Below, piece after piece: positions 1 to 7,663 of a DNA stretch of 64,000 nt. Source of the stretch: UBA5436 sp050951845. Its GTDB lineage: Bacteria; Bacillota; Clostridia; Saccharofermentanales; DTU023. Each line of letters starts with the position of its first letter. Within the stretch, counting starts at the first letter, position 1. Below the pieces are notes generated by a model, which had not been told where the DNA came from, ran no database searches, and was given only the letters and a program-made list of their open reading frames with translations. Made by a program: the position numbers and the translations under genes. The DNA lies in assembly GCA_050951845.1 (NCBI GenBank), contig JBMNJV010000001.1, forward strand, positions 806,001-870,000, given 5' to 3'.

Positions 1-1468
1 AAATTTCATTTTCCATATGAATGTAGCCGAGTTCTTCAAATTCTCCAAGTTTTCTGGTTAAGGAATCTCTGGTTAATCCTGAAAAATTACTCATCTCGGC
101 ACGATCGAATTTCATGGGAATCTGAATCTGACCATTCTTTTTTATCCCGAAATTTTCTGCTAAACGCATGAGCAGACCGGCTGTTTTAACTGATGAATTT
201 AAGGTTGCCAGGCGATTAATCAAATCTTCCGCCCAGCGGATTCTGGCAAAACTCTGACTTAATATTTCTTTCAAGACGGATTTTTTGTTAGAAAAATAAG
301 TGTTGAAAATCTTTGCAGGGATAGCGATGATAACAGAGTCGATTAATGCTTCACCTGTGTACCAATACTTGCTTCCTGATAACAGATTATGCCCTCCGAC
401 AAAAGAATCTTCTCGATAAATATAGAAAATCTGTTCTTTCATGTTAGGCAAGACATTAAATATTTTGATAGCACCGGAATAGATGATGTACATATAATCG
501 GGATCATCTCCGCTTTCAAACAAGGTTTCTTCTTTCTTCAGTTTTTTTATAACTAATTGATGCCGGATGTCATGTAAAATATCCGGATGTATATGTTGTA
601 ATAATGGCAAATCTGAGAAACTTCCCGTTATCTTGTTTTGTTCTTCAAGTGAAACGTTAGTTGCCAATACAGAAGTTTCGGTTTCCGGTTTTTCTTTCAG
701 TTCAATGCGATCTTTACTCATTTGTTCAGCCAATAGTACGTTAGCATAAACTTCGAATTCTTTTGCTTTTTCTTTATTCATCGGATCCACATTTTCCAGT
801 AAATAGGGCATATTTAATTCTTTGTATTTTTCTTTCCCCATTGTATGATAAGGCAGAATTTCCAGGCGCTCGACCAAATGCTGAATCGGTTCGATAGTTT
901 GGATCAATTCCTGCATCGATTTTTTATTGTCGGTATAACCGGGAACCATGACATGTCTGACCCAAATTTGTCCGTGAAAACCGTACTCTTCAAGCCGATC
1001 CATGAAATCAAGCAAAGGCCTTTGTTTAACGAAACACATCTCTGAATAAGCCTGTTCCGAAAATGCCTTAACATCTAAGAGAATCGTATCAACATAGGGA
1101 AAAATTTGAGAATAATATTCCTTTTGACCGTAGCCGGAGGTATCGATACAAATATTAAAATCATTTTCTTTTAACAGTTTGACAGTTTCAGCCAAGAATT
1201 CACCGTGTAATAAAGGTTCCCCGCCGGAAAAAGTGACACCGCCATCCTCACCCTGATATGGTTTATAACGCTTAGCCAATTGCAAAATTTCGGACGGAGT
1301 AACGATTCTTCCGCCGTTAAGATCTTGGGTATCCGGATTATGACAATACAAACAGCGCAGAGGGCAACCTTGCAAAAAGAAGATCGTACGGATACCCGGA
1401 CCGTCAACTAAACCCATCGTTTCAATTGAATGTAATTGTCCTGTAATTTGCTGCTCTTGCTTACTCAT
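1..1468 (-). CDS. pflA: Pyruvate formate-lyase activase fused to a CRP/FNR-family regulator (partial, runs off left edge)
   Basis: One uninterrupted reading frame of 489 codons starts at the ATG at 1468 and is still open at the window edge. Residues 1 to about 245 are a radical-SAM glycyl-radical activase: the SAM-cluster motif reads CPLRCLYCHN, preceded by DGPGIRT and followed by TFSGGEPLL. After a short linker (about 250-275), residues from about 280 form a cyclic-nucleotide-binding-like beta-roll (LFESGDDPDYMYIIYSGAIK) followed by a long helix and a CRP-type helix-turn-helix whose recognition helix reads LTRDSLTRKL. The activase would install the glycyl radical on PflB, encoded just upstream on the same strand. 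I checked the frame across the junction by codon phase; no stop or frame change is seen. No cysteines occur in the regulator part seen, so an FNR-type iron-sulfur cluster is unlikely there. Activases are normally about 245 residues and end before the regulator part. Confidence 0.88.
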   Translation of the reverse strand, partial: MSKQEQQITGQLHSIETMGLVDGPGIRTIFFLQGCPLRCLYCHNPDTQDLNGGRIVTPSEILQLAKRYKPYQGEDGGVTFSGGEPLLHGEFLAETVKLLKENDFNICIDTSGYGQKEYYSQIFPYVDTILLDVKAFSEQAYSEMCFVKQRPLLDFMDRLEEYGFHGQIWVRHVMVPGYTDNKKSMQELIQTIEPIQHLVERLEILPYHTMGKEKYKELNMPYLLENVDPMNKEKAKEFEVYANVLLAEQMSKDRIELKEKPETETSVLATNVSLEEQNKITGSFSDLPLLQHIHPDILHDIRHQLVIKKLKKEETLFESGDDPDYMYIIYSGAIKIFNVLPNMKEQIFYIYREDSFVGGHNLLSGSKYWYTGEALIDSVIIAIPAKIFNTYFSNKKSVLKEILSQSFARIRWAEDLINRLATLNSSVKTAGLLMRLAENFGIKKNGQIQIPMKFDRAEMSNFSGLTRDSLTRKLGEFEELGYIHMENEI

Positions 1469-1570
1469 TGTCAAATAATCCTTTCATATCTTAAAACACG
1501 GTTTCTGCTCAGAATTCGGCGCTGTGCAAATTATGATTTGCTGAACTCCAATTTTTGAGCAAATACTGAA

Positions 1571-1604
1571 AAAAGTGAATGCCTCATGAAGGCAGTCACT
1601 TTTT
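1571..1604 (-). terminator. Hairpin between pflB and the activase gene
   Basis: A 14-bp stem with one mismatch (AAAAGTGA-x-TGCCT pairing with AGGCA-x-TCACTTTT) and a 5-nt loop lies just after the pflB stop. On the minus strand the descending arm ends in a run of T. It probably ends or attenuates pflB transcription, so that less transcript reaches the activase-regulator gene. Confidence 0.6.
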
Positions 1605-1621
1605 AAGTTTCATTATACAAA

Positions 1622-3892
1622 CTATAAAGCTTCATGGAACGTTCTGGCAAGAACATCTTCTTGCTGTTCCCGGTCTAATTGATTGAATCGCACGGCGTAG
1701 CCGGATACCCGGATTGTAAGATTCGGATATTTTTCAGGATGATTCATAGCATCGATTAATAATGCTCTTTCCAAAACATTAACATTGATGTGGAAAGCAT
1801 CTTGGTTGAAGTAGCCGTCTAAAATATTAACTAAGTTGTTAATTCTTTCTTCGCTATTTTTGCCGAGAGAACCGGGAATAATTGAGAATGTATTTGAAAT
1901 ACCGTCCTGGCAGCAATTTTCATATTTTAATTTAGCGACCGAATTTAAGGAAGCTAAAGCGCCGGACTCGTCTCTGCCGTGCATCGGATTTGCACCTGGA
2001 GCAAAAGGTTCTCCTTTTTTACGACCGTCAGGTGTAGCACCCGTTTTCTTACCGTAAGTAACATTTGATGTAATCGTTAATAAAGACAATGTATGTTCTG
2101 CGTTGCGATAGGCAGGTGTCTTTCTCAATGCATCCATGAAGTACTGCGAAACATCTTGAGCAATTGTATCGACACGATCATCATCATTACCGAATTTGGG
2201 AAAATCTCCGTTGATCTCAAAATCGACGGTAATTCCGTTTTCATCACGGATTGGACGAACTTTGGCATATTTGATGGCTGACAAAGAATCGGCAACAATA
2301 GAAATACCGGCAATTCCGAATGCCATGAACGGATGAACTTCCGGATCATGCAATGCCATCTGACCGGCTTCATAAGCGTATTTATCATGCATGTAATGAA
2401 TCGTGTTCATCGTATTAACATAAATTTTTGCTAATTTATCCATTACTTTTTTGAAATCGGCGACAACTTTGTCATAGGTTAATATTTCTTCAGTATTTTT
2501 CTCAATGCCGTCGAAAACTTGAATTAAATTTCCTTGTTTATCTCTTTTGATTTCATCAATACCGCCGTTCAGAGCATAAAGGAGGGCTTTGCCTAAATTT
2601 GCTCTGGCACCGAAAAATTGCATTTGTTTACCGACTTGCATTGCGGATACACAACAGGCAATCGCACAATCATCGCCATAAATAGGACGCAGTAAATCAT
2701 CATTTTCGTATTGAATTGAGTCGGTTTGAATGCTCATTTTGGCACAGTAATCTTTGAAGCCGCGCGGTAAATCATTTGACCATAAAACAGTCATGTTCGG
2801 CTCCGGAGATGTGTCCAAATTTGTCAAGGTATGCAAGAAACGGAAAGCGGTTTTAGTTACCAAAGTACGGCCGTCTTCGCCCATTCCGCCGATGCTTTCT
2901 GTTACCCAGGTCGGATCGCCGGCGAATAATTCATCATATTCGGGTGTTCTTAAATGACGAACCAGACGTAATTTGATCACAAATTGATCGATCAATTCTT
3001 GCGCTTCTTTTTCAGTTAATGTTCCGTTATTCAAATCGCGTTGAATATAGACATCTATGAAAGTCGTATTCTTGCCCAGACTCATTGCCGCACCGTTATT
3101 TTCTTTAATAGCAGCTAAATACCCGAAATAAAGCCATTGAATTGCTTCTTGTGCATTGTAAGCAGGACGGCCGATATCAAAACCATACTTTGCGGCCATT
3201 GATTTCATGGCTTGTAAGGCACGAATCTGCTCAGAGAATTCTTCGCGTTTGCGAATAATATCTTCAGTAGCATCTCCGGTCAGATTATCTTTATCTTTGA
3301 TACGTTCCTGAATTAAATAGTCAATACCGTAAAGAGCAACACGACGATAATCACCGATAATTCTGCCGCGACCATAGGCGTCCGGTAAACCGGTCAATAA
3401 ACCGACTGATCTGACGGTACGCATTTCAGAAGTATAAGCATCGAAAACACCGTCATTATGAGTTTTGCGGAATTCTGTAAAATGTTGTTCCATCTTCGGA
3501 TCAATTTCCAGATTGTAAGCTTTCAGAGAGCCTTTAACCATTCTGAAACCGCCATACGGATTCATCATTCTTTTCATGGGCTCATCAGTTTGTAATCCTA
3601 CAATCACTTCCTTGTCTTGATCGATATAACCGGCATCAAATTTATCAATACCGCTGAAACGAGATAAATCAACGTTAACCGTTTTGTTACGCACCTCATC
3701 TTGAATTAATTCACTCGCTTTATTCCATAAATACTTTGTATTTTCAGTAGGTTCTTCTAAAAAAGAATCTGTTCCGGTATACGGTTCATAGTTTTTTTGG
3801 ATAAAGTCTCTGGTATTTATTGTTTCTGACCAATTACCAAGTTTAAAACCCTGCCATGCTTTGTTTCTTTCTTCTGTAAAATTGTTACTCAT
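1622..3892 (-). CDS. pflB: Formate C-acetyltransferase (pyruvate formate-lyase)
   Basis: The enzyme converts pyruvate and CoA to acetyl-CoA and formate in anaerobic metabolism. The 756-residue product has the usual family length. The adjacent catalytic cysteines are visible in AIACCVSAMQVGKQMQ near residue 415, and the glycyl-radical site is visible in RVSGYAVRFNQLDREQQ near residue 730. The start is the ATG at 3892, preceded on the minus strand by a good AAAGGAA ribosome binding site. The activase needed to form its radical is the next gene on the same strand, 153 bp downstream, after a hairpin. The formate produced could also feed the formate-dependent one-carbon needs of purine synthesis encoded further on, although no formate-THF ligase is seen here. 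Confidence 0.97.
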   Translation of the reverse strand: MSNNFTEERNKAWQGFKLGNWSETINTRDFIQKNYEPYTGTDSFLEEPTENTKYLWNKASELIQDEVRNKTVNVDLSRFSGIDKFDAGYIDQDKEVIVGLQTDEPMKRMMNPYGGFRMVKGSLKAYNLEIDPKMEQHFTEFRKTHNDGVFDAYTSEMRTVRSVGLLTGLPDAYGRGRIIGDYRRVALYGIDYLIQERIKDKDNLTGDATEDIIRKREEFSEQIRALQAMKSMAAKYGFDIGRPAYNAQEAIQWLYFGYLAAIKENNGAAMSLGKNTTFIDVYIQRDLNNGTLTEKEAQELIDQFVIKLRLVRHLRTPEYDELFAGDPTWVTESIGGMGEDGRTLVTKTAFRFLHTLTNLDTSPEPNMTVLWSNDLPRGFKDYCAKMSIQTDSIQYENDDLLRPIYGDDCAIACCVSAMQVGKQMQFFGARANLGKALLYALNGGIDEIKRDKQGNLIQVFDGIEKNTEEILTYDKVVADFKKVMDKLAKIYVNTMNTIHYMHDKYAYEAGQMALHDPEVHPFMAFGIAGISIVADSLSAIKYAKVRPIRDENGITVDFEINGDFPKFGNDDDRVDTIAQDVSQYFMDALRKTPAYRNAEHTLSLLTITSNVTYGKKTGATPDGRKKGEPFAPGANPMHGRDESGALASLNSVAKLKYENCCQDGISNTFSIIPGSLGKNSEERINNLVNILDGYFNQDAFHINVNVLERALLIDAMNHPEKYPNLTIRVSGYAVRFNQLDREQQEDVLARTFHEAL

Positions 3893-3995
3893 AATATTCC
3901 TTTCTAATGAATAATCTTAAGAATAAATTTTCTATTTAAAACTTATTTTAGATATATCTGATGTTATTAGTTTATCTGAATGATTATTCAGCGCA

Positions 3996-4009
3996 GTGAT
4001 TGTTATCAC
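3996..4009. promoter_or_regulatory. CRP/FNR-type palindromic operator upstream of pflB
   Basis: GTGAT-TGTT-ATCAC is a perfect inverted repeat of the form GTGA-N6-TCAC, the class of site bound by CRP/FNR-family dimers. Its centre lies about 110 bp upstream of the pflB start. A weak minus-strand -10 candidate (TAAACT, 3974-3969) would place the site over the -35 region. The activase-fused regulator has an Arg-Asp...Arg recognition helix resembling the Arg-Glu...Arg of CRP, which reads GTGA, so it is a plausible binder (inference). Confidence 0.55.
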
Positions 4010-4448
4010 AATTTTTGAAATTAATTGAATTCCATTATAAAATGTTTGTCCGGTTCGGATTAATATAAGGTAATGCTCAAAATAATCTCAGTTTAAAGAA
4101 TTGTTACTACTATCTGAAATATCAATATTAAATAAGAAAGATGGGACTTTTTCCGAAGTAACATAGTTTTTTTCAGTTATATCCGGTTAATTCTCAAAGA
4201 CAAGTTGAATATATTGCAAGAATTGTCAATGACAAAAAACTGCCAATTTCTATTATTGACGCCTCTAAGTTTATATACTTGATACAATATGCATGAATGT
4301 TACTGCTGTTAACATATATCTGTCAGACTCCGATTAATTTTTAAACAATCGAAACAGGTTATTACACAAATTCAAGAACTTTTAAAAAGAAAACACACTA
4401 GGAATTTTACAAGGAAACGTATTAAATTTTAAAGGAGCTGTATTAAAT
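4010..4448. other. Intergenic region between divergent pflB and the first surface-protein gene
   Basis: AT-rich, with no complete gene recognised. A short open stretch at 4162-4296 on the plus strand without a start codon translates to a protein-like tail (for example VEYIARIVNDKKLP), which could be a gene remnant, but I recognise no family. The promoter for the gene at 4449 must lie here, but I see no clear -35/-10 pair. The ribosome binding site AAAGGAG sits 11-12 nt before the ATG at 4449. Confidence 0.4.
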
Positions 4449-7307
4449 ATGAGAAGAAGAAATTTTGCGCAAAGAACATTAATCGTATTAGTTTTGTTTT
4501 CATTATTTTTCGGAAGTCTTTTCACTCAGCAAGTTAAAGCTGAATCACCGGATTCTGATGAATTTGAAAATTCTGAATTGCCGGCAACAGAGCCGGCGGA
4601 AGCAGTGACAGAGCCGGCGGAAGCAGTAACGGAGCCGGCGGAAGCAGAAACAGAGCCGGCGGAAGCAGTAACAGAACCGGCGGAAGCAGAAACAGAACCG
4701 GCGGAAGCAGTGACAGAGCCGGCGGAAGCAGAAACAGAACCGGCGGAAGCAGAAACAGAGCCGGCAGAAGCAGAAACAGAGCCGGCGGAAGCAGCAACAG
4801 AACCGGCAGAAGCAGTAACAGAACCGGCGGAAGCAGTAACAGAACCGGCGGAAGCAGTAACAGAGCCGGCGGAAGCAGAAACAGAGCCGGCAGAAGCAGA
4901 AACAGAACCGGCGGAAGCAGAAACAGAACCGGTGGAAGCAGAAACAGAACCGGCGGAAGCAGAAACAGAGCCGGCGGAAGCAATAACAGAACCGGCGGAA
5001 GCAGAAACAGAACCGGAAGAAGCAGAAACAGAACCGGCAGAAGCAGAAACTGAATCTAGTGAAACGGAAGATGCTGACGCAACGGCAATTGAAGATGAGA
5101 TAACGGAATCGGAAACAAATGTAAGAGCTAATCAAACCAGAAGCAGTCAGAGATATTTTAACTTTGATGCACAAACCGGTGTATTAACAGAATATACCGG
5201 ACCCGGTGGTGTAGTAAATATTCCGGCATATATCAATGGCACACGGATTACAGAAATAGGTCAACGTGCTTTTGCCGGGAAAAAAGTAACGAAAGTCACG
5301 ATTCCCAATACGGTAACTAAAATTGGTAACCATGCTTTCTATAATAATAAACTTACCAGTGTAACAATCCCGGATTCGGTTTATTTCATGGGGAATTCTA
5401 CATTTGCTTCCAATAATTTAACAAATGTTATATTATCCAATTCACTAATAACGATACCCGCAGGAGCCTTTTACGGTAATCGTTTAACATCAGTTGTAAT
5501 TCCTAATTTTGTCGAAACAATAGACTCACAAGCTTTTAGCAGAAACAAATTAACCAGGATAACAATTCCCAATTCTGTTGTTACGATTGGTAGAAGTGCA
5601 TTTAGTAGTAACAACTTGACTGAATTAGTGATACCGAAATCGGTAAAAAATATAGGACACGGGTCATTTCAGGCTAATCCGGATCTTGCGAAAGCAACAA
5701 TCCCCCGGAATTTTGAGTTTTATAGTCCATATCTACAAGCAGGCTGGTATCCTGCTTCGAACTATACAATGAAGGAAATCCAAGACGGTCTGTTCGGTAT
5801 CGGTAAAAAAATATCAATAACTTATCATCCTCATAGCCATGTTGAAAGTTCGAGATATATCAAGGCGGGTTCTTACATACGGGATAATCCTGCAGGTCAA
5901 GTACTTACCAAATTGTGGCGGCCGATATTTGCAAGAGGCATTCCCGAGGGAGCATGGTTCAGATTTACCTATAACGGAAGAAGGGTCTATGCAGCAACGA
6001 GCGTAACGACGATCGGTTATCCTCCGATCACCGGTTATGCGAAACAAACCTTGAATGTAAGGGATCAACCTGCCGGAACAGGATCAGTTATCGGCACAAT
6101 TCCAAGAGGTTGCCGGGTTCAGGGAGTTCTTATCTACAATATGGTGAGATTTACCTATAACGGTAAAACCGCTTATGTGTATGCCTCATTTCTGCAAGAG
6201 AAACCGTTCACAGTAACGCGCTATATAAAAGCAAATTCAATCATCAGAAGTTCACCGAACGGTAATCAGATTACCAAACTGTGGCGACCGTTATTTGTAA
6301 AAGGTACAATCGAGGGAGCATGGCTGAGATTCACATATAACGGAAAACCGGCTTATGTAGCAACAAGTTTAACAACGACAAGCAATCTTGTGATGACAGG
6401 TTATGCCAAACAAAGAATAAATGTAAGGAATGGTCCGAACGGACCAATTATCGGTACAATCCTAAGAGGTCAGCGGGTTCGGGGATTCCTCGTCGGCAAT
6501 ATGGTGAGATTTAGCTATAACGGTAAAACCGGTTATGTTTATGCCTCATTACTGCAACAGAATCCGGTCAAGGGAACGCGCTATATAGTAGCGAATTCAA
6601 TCATCAGAAATGCACCAAACGGCAACCAAATCATCAAACTGTGGCGACCGTTATTAGTAACCGGTACGCTCCAGGGAGCATGGTTCAGGTTTACCTACAA
6701 CGGAAATCCGGCTTACGTGGCAACGAGCTCAACAACGACCAGCAACCCGCCGATGACCGGATATGCCAAACAAACAGTATATATAAGAAATGCACCGAAC
6801 GGAGATATTATCGGAACTATTCCGAAAGGTGGCCTGGTTCATGGAGTCCTTGTCGGCAATATGGTGAGATTTAGCTATAAGGGTAAAACCGGTTATGTTT
6901 ATGCCTCATTGGTGCAAAAATATTCGTCCGCGGTAAAGCGCTATATAGTAGCAGGATCAATAATCAGACTTACGCCAGACGGTACAATCATAGGCAAATT
7001 ATGGCGACCTATATATGTATCCGGCAATAATGAGGGAGCATGGTTCAGATTCAGTTATGGCGGTAAAACGTACTATGTAGCCAGGAGTGTAACAACGACC
7101 AGTAATCCGCTGGTTACCGGATATGCCAAACAAAAATTGTATGTAAGAAATGCACCGAGCGGTAGTGTTATCGGAACTATTCCGAAAGGTCGTAAAGTAA
7201 ACGGAGTCCTTGTCGGTAACATGGTGAGGTTTACCTATAACGGCAGAACCGGTTATATCTATATTTCTTTATTAACTGAACATAGACGTTCAGGAGGAGT
7301 CGGATAG
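4449..7307 (+). CDS. Secreted BspA-like LRR / SH3-repeat surface protein (paralogue 1)
   Basis: The 952-residue product has a signal peptide (residues 1-31: RRRN basic start, hydrophobic core, cleavage after QVKA). Residues 48-201 are 22 tandem heptads of the type EPAEAET, forming a rigid acidic stalk. Residues about 235-422 are BspA-type leucine-rich repeats (LRR_5) with the recurring ITIPNSV.TIG..AF pattern. Residues about 465-940 hold four tandem units of about 115 residues, each starting RYI.A.S.IR and containing two SH3-like modules (GAWFRFTYNG, then NMVRFTYNGKTGYVYAS). No LPXTG or other anchor is visible at the C-terminus, so wall attachment may rely on the SH3-like modules. It is probably an adhesin or host/substrate-binding protein, but the ligand is unknown. 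A close paralogue follows in tandem. Confidence 0.85.
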   Translation: MRRRNFAQRTLIVLVLFSLFFGSLFTQQVKAESPDSDEFENSELPATEPAEAVTEPAEAVTEPAEAETEPAEAVTEPAEAETEPAEAVTEPAEAETEPAEAETEPAEAETEPAEAATEPAEAVTEPAEAVTEPAEAVTEPAEAETEPAEAETEPAEAETEPVEAETEPAEAETEPAEAITEPAEAETEPEEAETEPAEAETESSETEDADATAIEDEITESETNVRANQTRSSQRYFNFDAQTGVLTEYTGPGGVVNIPAYINGTRITEIGQRAFAGKKVTKVTIPNTVTKIGNHAFYNNKLTSVTIPDSVYFMGNSTFASNNLTNVILSNSLITIPAGAFYGNRLTSVVIPNFVETIDSQAFSRNKLTRITIPNSVVTIGRSAFSSNNLTELVIPKSVKNIGHGSFQANPDLAKATIPRNFEFYSPYLQAGWYPASNYTMKEIQDGLFGIGKKISITYHPHSHVESSRYIKAGSYIRDNPAGQVLTKLWRPIFARGIPEGAWFRFTYNGRRVYAATSVTTIGYPPITGYAKQTLNVRDQPAGTGSVIGTIPRGCRVQGVLIYNMVRFTYNGKTAYVYASFLQEKPFTVTRYIKANSIIRSSPNGNQITKLWRPLFVKGTIEGAWLRFTYNGKPAYVATSLTTTSNLVMTGYAKQRINVRNGPNGPIIGTILRGQRVRGFLVGNMVRFSYNGKTGYVYASLLQQNPVKGTRYIVANSIIRNAPNGNQIIKLWRPLLVTGTLQGAWFRFTYNGNPAYVATSSTTTSNPPMTGYAKQTVYIRNAPNGDIIGTIPKGGLVHGVLVGNMVRFSYKGKTGYVYASLVQKYSSAVKRYIVAGSIIRLTPDGTIIGKLWRPIYVSGNNEGAWFRFSYGGKTYYVARSVTTTSNPLVTGYAKQKLYVRNAPSGSVIGTIPKGRKVNGVLVGNMVRFTYNGRTGYIYISLLTEHRRSGGVG
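4590..5051 (+). repeat. 22 tandem 21-bp units encoding EPAEA(E/V)T heptads
   Basis: The coding sequence repeats GAGCCGGCGGAAGCAGNNAC-type 21-bp units 22 times without a break. Variation is mostly at the fifth to seventh residue (AET, AVT, AAT, AIT) and in the synonymous gag/gaa and gcg/gca positions. Such an array is prone to length change by slippage or recombination. Long open frames on the opposite strand here are by-products of the repeat. Confidence 0.97.
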
Positions 7308-7353
7308 AATCGAAAGACCCCGAATATATCTAAATTTTATTTAGAATCTTGAA

Positions 7354-7397
7354 GGTATAGCGATGTCTCTTCTGAGACATCCGCTATACCTGTTTTT
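7354..7397 (+). terminator. Rho-independent terminator after paralogue 1
   Basis: GGTATAGCGATGTCTC and GAGACATCCGCTATACC form a 16-bp stem with one bulged base around a TTCT loop, followed by TGTTTTTGTT. Confidence 0.9.
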
Positions 7398-7663
7398 GTT
7401 CCCTGTTTTATACTGTTTAATTATCTGTATAACCTGATATCACAATATGTTAAGCCTGAACCGGATCTATTCAGTAATTCTTAAATTAATCAATAGGTCT
7501 TTGTTTTTGTCAAGTTTTGAATTATCATTGAATAAGCATGGATGAGGTATATAATATTAATACATAATATCGGAATATGAATACTTAATATCGGATATTT
7601 TTTATAACAATCGAGATAGTTTACCGGATACAATTCAAGAATTTCTATAAGGAGATGTACGAA
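7398..7663 (+). promoter_or_regulatory. Upstream region and likely promoter of paralogue 2
   Basis: A TTGAAT box (7528-7533) and a TATAAT box (7550-7555) are separated by 16 bp, giving a plausible housekeeping promoter about 110 bp upstream of the gene. The ribosome binding site AAGGAG is at 7649-7654. The ATG at 7655 directly abuts it, so the ATG at 7664 is the better start. Nothing else is recognised in this gap. Confidence 0.5.

Noticed and set aside
4162..4296. Open stretch translating to a protein-like tail (VEYIARIVNDKKLP)
   Set aside because: It has no start codon and only about 44 codons, and I recognise no family; it may be a gene remnant but cannot be told from chance.
4534..5174. 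Long minus-strand open frames rich in Leu/Pro or Phe/Cys opposite the heptad repeat
   Set aside because: They arise because a 21-bp repeat without stops is open in several frames; composition is absurd for a protein and there is no ribosome binding site.
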